DNA of 53,301 nt from DAOUFU01 sp034429275. Its GTDB lineage: Bacteria; Chloroflexota; Anaerolineae; Aggregatilineales; Aggregatilineaceae. The notes under the pieces were generated by a model. The model did no database searches, had not been told where the DNA came from, and was given only the letters and a program-made list of their open reading frames with translations. This document shows positions 51,991 through 53,301 of the stretch, in pieces. The position numbers and the translations under genes are program-made. The DNA lies in contig DAOUFU010000173.1 in the NCBI GenBank assembly GCA_034429275.1, positions 1 through 53,301 of the forward strand, read 5' to 3'. How positions within the stretch are numbered: the first letter of the stretch is position 1; every line of letters starts with the position of its first letter.

Positions 51991-53301
51991 CTATTGAGCA
52001 CTCACCAGATCGCGCGCCGAAGCGTACCCTTCAATGGCGCGCAGATCGTCGGCTACATAAGTGATGACGCGCTCAAGCTTGCCGTTCCGATCCACTGTTT
52101 GATAGCTGGCCGGCTCGCCAATGCACTGAACGCGATAGTAAAAAGTGAACGTGTTCGATGTGCGCGCTTTGTCAAGTACGACGTCGATCACGGTCAACGG
52201 CTGGTCAGAGCGACAGCGCCCGGCATATTCGGTGTAACGGCCCATTGACTGCGCGCCGGACAGCGTCGCCGGCAGGCGCGCGTACTCGACACCGCTCACC
52301 TCATCGGCTTCGATGGCCGCGCTGCTGCTCTTGAAAAGCACCTGGTCGCCTGGGACAAACTGGAGAGGCCCCTGCAAAAAGGCCTGGTCTGCCCAGCCTT
52401 CTTGTGACTGGTAAACACAGGTGGTGCTGCCATCTTCCCCGGTGACTTCTTCGACACACAAGTCACAGGTGACCCGGTAATAGACTTTGTCGCGCCCGAC
52501 ATAGTCGCTGATATGGGCCACCGTGCCATTGATGCATTGGCCGACCACGTTGGTTTCTGCGCCGAATATCACTTCGCCAGGATCACGCGTGAGGTACAAA
52601 GGTGGCGAATATTGCACCACCTTTCGTTCGTGTAGTGCCAGGTCGGTTGTCTCTCCGCCAGTTTCACTTTCGGCCTGTATGTCTTCGGCTGGCAGCGCTT
52701 CAGTGGTGTTTTCGACCTGCCCCAGCTGCTCGGCAGACAGTTGATCAGCGAACATGGGCTGAGATGGCACATAGACGAGTGCGGTATCTCCCTTTTCGTA
52801 TTTCAACGGTCCGACGATGTTTTCCTGATCTACCCAGCCTGCGGTGTCACCACAGGTGACATTGTAATACACATGTTCGTCCAATAACCGGACTTCCGAT
52901 GCCTGAACAACTGCGCCCGGTGGACATTGTCCCTGAGCCGGGTTCGCCTCAGAAAGCGGGCCGGGACCGGCTGTCAAGGTTAATAGAGTATCTTCCATAT
53001 CAAGAGCAAGGGCGCGGGCATCACTGTTCATATCTACCGGACCGAACAGGTCGGCATTTGTTACCAGGCCGGTGAGAGGTCCGCCCGTGGTAGGGCAAGA
53101 GATCGAGTAAAAAATCTCTTTCTGACCATCACCATCTGGATCGGCGGCCTGCACATCGAGCACGGTCACGATCGTTTCGGGTTTGCACTGCATCAGGAAA
53201 TTGGTGGGCGAAGGCTGGAATGTTTTGGGGTCCAGAATACGCACCGATTGCTCACCTGCCGGGGCCAGCCCGATGGCAAGATCATCGCGGGAGAACAGCA
53301 G
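51991..53301 (-). CDS. protein with four SH3-like repeats (5' end outside window)
   Basis: The frame is open to the right edge (437 residues seen; ORF-internal GTG at 53244 is not a convincing start). Four repeats of roughly 100 residues share a core of a Tyr-containing strand followed by Cys: IFYSISC, VYYNVTC, VYYRVTC and FYYRVQC. Each continues to a GP(L) turn such as NIVGPLKYEKGD and FLQGPLQFVPGD. Most have a second Cys earlier in the repeat, so disulfides are likely and the protein is extracellular. It precedes the OppB/OppC genes by 62 bases. Function is unknown. Confidence 0.7.
   Translation of the reverse strand: MLFSRDDLAIGLAPAGEQSVRILDPKTFQPSPTNFLMQCKPETIVTVLDVQAADPDGDGQKEIFYSISCPTTGGPLTGLVTNADLFGPVDMNSDARALALDMEDTLLTLTAGPGPLSEANPAQGQCPPGAVVQASEVRLLDEHVYYNVTCGDTAGWVDQENIVGPLKYEKGDTALVYVPSQPMFADQLSAEQLGQVENTTEALPAEDIQAESETGGETTDLALHERKVVQYSPPLYLTRDPGEVIFGAETNVVGQCINGTVAHISDYVGRDKVYYRVTCDLCVEEVTGEDGSTTCVYQSQEGWADQAFLQGPLQFVPGDQVLFKSSSAAIEADEVSGVEYARLPATLSGAQSMGRYTEYAGRCRSDQPLTVIDVVLDKARTSNTFTFYYRVQCIGEPASYQTVDRNGKLERVITYVADDLRAIEGYASARDLVSAQ

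Noticed and set aside
1..53301. CRISPR arrays, tRNA genes, rRNA or insertion sequences
   Set aside because: No regular direct repeats with unique spacers, cloverleaf genes or transposase frames were seen on reading both strands.

Overview
The window is a GC-rich, densely coded bacterial chromosome segment with no rRNA, tRNA, CRISPR array, transposase or integrase that I can see. Gene content points to the Chloroflexota (Anaerolineae-like). The pointers are an alternative complex III (ACIII) operon of the act type, a Thr/Pro-rich SH3 surface protein, a zinc-ribbon/FHA protein, a KhpA-RimM block, paired bacterial dynamins and a TGS-containing uridine-kinase-like protein. The lineage is inferred from gene content alone. 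ATG starts dominate, with some GTG and TTG. Several promoters resemble sigma-70 sites (TTGGAC-17-TATACT, TTGACG-17-TACAAT, TTGGAC-16-TATAAT).

Layout, left to right. 1-6910: the 3' end of urocanate hydratase (hutU), a Roadblock/LC7 protein facing a zinc-ribbon/FHA protein, a sigma factor with a small overlapping partner gene, deoC, a ComEA-like SLBB/HhH protein, a second ECF-type sigma factor, and imidazolonepropionase (hutI). 7074-13336: a translation and information block (trmD, ffh, rpsP, khpA, rimM), then dprA, a mannose-1-phosphate guanylyltransferase and a DUF503 protein. 13362-22253 (minus strand): two tandem dynamin-like GTPases, a nucleoside-kinase-like protein, a GH13 glycosidase and a membrane-anchored SH3 protein with a long Thr/Ser/Pro linker. 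22438-29028 (minus strand): a six-gene ACIII-type electron-transfer operon made of a pentaheme cytochrome, split ActB1 and ActB2, ActC, an ActD-cytochrome c fusion and a cytochrome c lipoprotein.

29502-34448 (plus strand) is the most unusual region. A tight four-gene operon behind a clear promoter encodes a MurA homologue lacking the lysine and cysteine used in catalysis, an alpha/beta hydrolase, a Mur ligase with an N-terminal membrane domain, and a D-Ala-D-Ala-ligase-like ATP-grasp enzyme in which one metal-ligand glutamate is valine. It looks like a diverged copy of a peptidoglycan-precursor pathway with altered chemistry.

34517-41212: an orphan OmpR-type response regulator, a membrane GT2 glycosyltransferase, a DUF123 protein, class I fructose-bisphosphate aldolase with an elaborate leader, an SDR-fold protein without its catalytic residues, an unrecognised protein, and a degenerate 5'-nucleotidase-like protein. 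41229-53301: an M23 peptidase/beta-propeller protein, two carbohydrate-type ABC permeases with very large insertions, a methyltransferase, a YeiH-type transporter preceded by an unannotated 54-residue membrane protein, two Opp/Dpp-type ABC permeases, and the 3' part of a protein with four SH3-like repeats that runs off the right edge.

A recurring theme is recognisable enzyme folds with key catalytic residues missing (MurA-like, Ddl-like, SDR, 5'-nucleotidase-like) and transport or respiratory subunits with unusual fusions or insertions.
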